Source: RGIG1918 sp045536045 (lineage in GTDB: Bacteria; Cyanobacteriota; Vampirovibrionia; Gastranaerophilales; Gastranaerophilaceae). Taken from it: 15,708 nucleotides of DNA. A program made the position numbers and the translations under genes. Of this stretch, positions 14,390-15,708 are shown one piece after another. The stretch is from assembly GCA_045536045.1 (NCBI GenBank), contig JAZSMU010000001.1:1-15708 (forward strand). Direction: 5' to 3'. Positions within the stretch are counted from its first letter, which is position 1; the number at the start of each line of letters is the position of its first letter. Below the pieces are notes generated by a model. It saw only the letters and a program-made list of their open reading frames with translations, was not told the DNA's origin and did not search any database.

Positions 14390-15249
14390 ATTTTTTCCTC
14401 ATTTTCTTTTAAATTTATTCTTTTTAATAAAAATCCAATTCCTGACATTTTGAAATTAATTGAAAGATTATCTTCCCCAATGCTTGCCTTAGTAAAACCA
14501 ACAGAAGCTGTTGCATATTCATTTTTGCCGTTTTTGTTAGCAGTAACAATTCTTTCTAACAAGCCATCTTTTGGAAGTTTTCTAAAAGCTTCCTCTTTAT
14601 TTTGTGGAGGAGTTACAATTTCTTCATTATTAATTGAAGCAATTATAAAGCTTTTTGTCCAAGGATAAACTTTAAGCCCAATTGTATATTCTTCTCCAGC
14701 ATTAATAAATTCAGGAGTTATAAGCTCCATTTTAACAATGTTTGCTTCGCCATAAGTTAGGCTTGTTTCTTCTTCTAAAACATTATCTTTATAAATTTTT
14801 AAGCCGTTATCTGTGTGTTTTAAAAACAATTCATAATCAGATTTTCCACTTAAAAACCCATATTTGAAATTTTCATTTTCGCTTTTTAAAAGCCCTGTTG
14901 TGGAATCTTTTATAGTAACTTTATACCCATTTTCTGTTTTTTGAATATCTTTAACAGAAATTTTGTATCTTAGATTTGAGTATGTATTAAATGTGTCTTG
15001 GAACATATCAAAATACTCATCATAGCTAAAATTATCAGTATTTTTGTAGTCTTTAGAATAAAATTCTTTAATTTTATCTAGATTTTTTTGGTTTGAATAT
15101 CTACCAATATCAAAAATGAATTTTCTTACTTTAACTTTTTCAATAAAATTTGGCTCGTTAGCAATATTTTCTGATGTGCTTATTGCATTAGCACCAAGCC
15201 CTGTAAAAAATAAATAAAAGATTGAAATTATGGTTAATAATTTTTTCAT
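14386..15249 (-). CDS. Exported protein with NTF2-like N-terminal region
   Basis: A 287-residue protein of unrecognised function. Residues 1-22 are a signal peptide (MKKLLTIISIFYLFFTGLGA, cleavage after ANA), with no lipobox Cys, so it is probably periplasmic or secreted. Residues about 35-165 look like an NTF2/SnoaL-type cone: an N-terminal helix pair (FIFDIGRYSNQKNLDKIKEFYSKDY) followed by alternating beta strands (YKISVKDIQKTENGYKVTIKDSTTG, YELFLKHTDNGLKIYKDNVLEEE). The second half is beta-rich (ITPEFINAGEEYTIGLKVYPW), resembling an immunoglobulin-like domain, and ends in LLKRINLKENEEKI. Both domain calls are inference from pattern. The start shares a base with the upstream stop (TAATG), and its stop overlaps the lspA TTG, so it belongs to the same operon. 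Confidence 0.75.
   Translation of the reverse strand: MKKLLTIISIFYLFFTGLGANAISTSENIANEPNFIEKVKVRKFIFDIGRYSNQKNLDKIKEFYSKDYKNTDNFSYDEYFDMFQDTFNTYSNLRYKISVKDIQKTENGYKVTIKDSTTGLLKSENENFKYGFLSGKSDYELFLKHTDNGLKIYKDNVLEEETSLTYGEANIVKMELITPEFINAGEEYTIGLKVYPWTKSFIIASINNEEIVTPPQNKEEAFRKLPKDGLLERIVTANKNGKNEYATASVGFTKASIGEDNLSINFKMSGIGFLLKRINLKENEEKI
14396..14400 (-). promoter_or_regulatory. Shine-Dalgarno site supporting the lspA TTG start
   Basis: Minus-strand GAGGA, 6 bases before the TTG at 14389, inside the last codons of the upstream gene. It makes the non-ATG start credible. Confidence 0.55.
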
Positions 15250-15708
15250 TAATTTTGCCTAAAAAGTAAATAATATTTGCTTAAACCATAATACACTATA
15301 ATCTCCCAATAGTCCTGCCCTATTTGGTTGACGTCAATGTATGCTTTCATTGGTTCAGTTTTTTTAGATTGCTTAGAAATTTTTCCTACAATTTTGTTTC
15401 CAAAGTCGCAAACTTTATCCCACCAACTTTTTTTAGGAACTTGAATATATTTATCGTAAAAAGTCGGTTCAACAATTCCTGTTTTATATGTTGGAATTAC
15501 ATATTTAACTTTTCCTTGTTGTTTAAACAAAACATATTGAACTCCATTTTTTTCTCTTGGAGTTAGAAGATAGTAACCTTTTGGTATAACTGTGTTTTTA
15601 AACACAAAATCAACACCCGTTCTTAACAATGGGTATGGAGATAGATTATATTTTAAATAATCTTCTGTTTGATATGGGTCTTGTCCGAACATATATTCAA
15701 AATCTGCT
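15249..15708 (-). CDS. Unrecognised protein, 5' end beyond the window
   Basis: The frame is open to the right edge (…ADFEY before the first Met at 15692), and that ATG has no Shine-Dalgarno site, so the gene probably starts outside the window. About 152 residues are visible. The sequence is rich in Tyr, Lys and Val with alternating beta-like stretches (KGYYLLTPREKNGVQYVLFKQQGKVKYVIPTYK, YWEIIVYYGLSKYYLLFRQN) separated by a basic, Trp-containing segment (KKSWWDKVCDFGNKIVGKISKQSKK). No known motif, signal peptide or membrane helix is seen in the part present. It is the most upstream visible gene of the operon and shares one base with the exported-protein gene (TAATG), which suggests related function with that protein, but I assign none. 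Confidence 0.65.
   Translation of the reverse strand, partial: ADFEYMFGQDPYQTEDYLKYNLSPYPLLRTGVDFVFKNTVIPKGYYLLTPREKNGVQYVLFKQQGKVKYVIPTYKTGIVEPTFYDKYIQVPKKSWWDKVCDFGNKIVGKISKQSKKTEPMKAYIDVNQIGQDYWEIIVYYGLSKYYLLFRQN

Overview
The window is AT-rich (roughly 30% G+C by eye, not counted) and densely coding. It shows ordinary bacterial gene structure: AGGAG-type Shine-Dalgarno sites, some TTG starts and many overlapping genes. A TolC-type outer-membrane factor, an EmrA/EmrB pump and a LapA-like inner-membrane protein point to a diderm (Gram-negative-type) host. Low G+C, a LapA-like protein and an MscL with a zinc-ribbon tail would fit the non-photosynthetic cyanobacterial sister group (Melainabacteria/Gastranaerophilales). 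This placement is inference; no rRNA or other decisive marker is present.

Left part (1-2760): the 3' part of a large gene with a degenerate HD-like segment enters from the left edge. A small protein with two zinc ribbons of the zf-TFIIB type follows. Converging on it is a zinc-finger plus TPR protein with its own good promoter.

Middle part (2760-10039): adenine deaminase and MscL are paired on the minus strand. Beside them lies a self-contained drug-efflux locus. A MarR-type regulator, EmrA, EmrB and an isochorismatase-fold hydrolase form a tightly coupled minus-strand operon, and the TolC-type outer-membrane channel is divergently transcribed. The 92-bp gap between marR and tolC holds a perfect 16-bp inverted repeat between back-to-back promoter elements. 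It looks like a shared MarR operator that would switch inner-membrane pump, adaptor, outer-membrane channel and hydrolase together.

Right part (10105-15708): the ribosome-associated GTPase TypA/BipA and a small sigma-70-type factor lie on the plus strand. A compact minus-strand operon then reads inward from beyond the right edge: an unrecognised protein, an exported NTF2-like protein, signal peptidase II (LspA), a pseudouridine synthase of the RluD family and a LapA-like membrane protein. Every junction in this operon overlaps, and its last stop codon overlaps the stop of the converging sigma gene, so no intergenic base exists from 12012 to the right edge.

No tRNA, rRNA, CRISPR array, insertion sequence or attachment site was seen, and no gene-free stretch exceeds 100 bases. 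The most notable items are the shared MarR operator, the LspA with several altered conserved residues, the hydrolase embedded in the efflux operon, the sigma factor without a visible Shine-Dalgarno site, and the unassigned exported and zinc-finger proteins.
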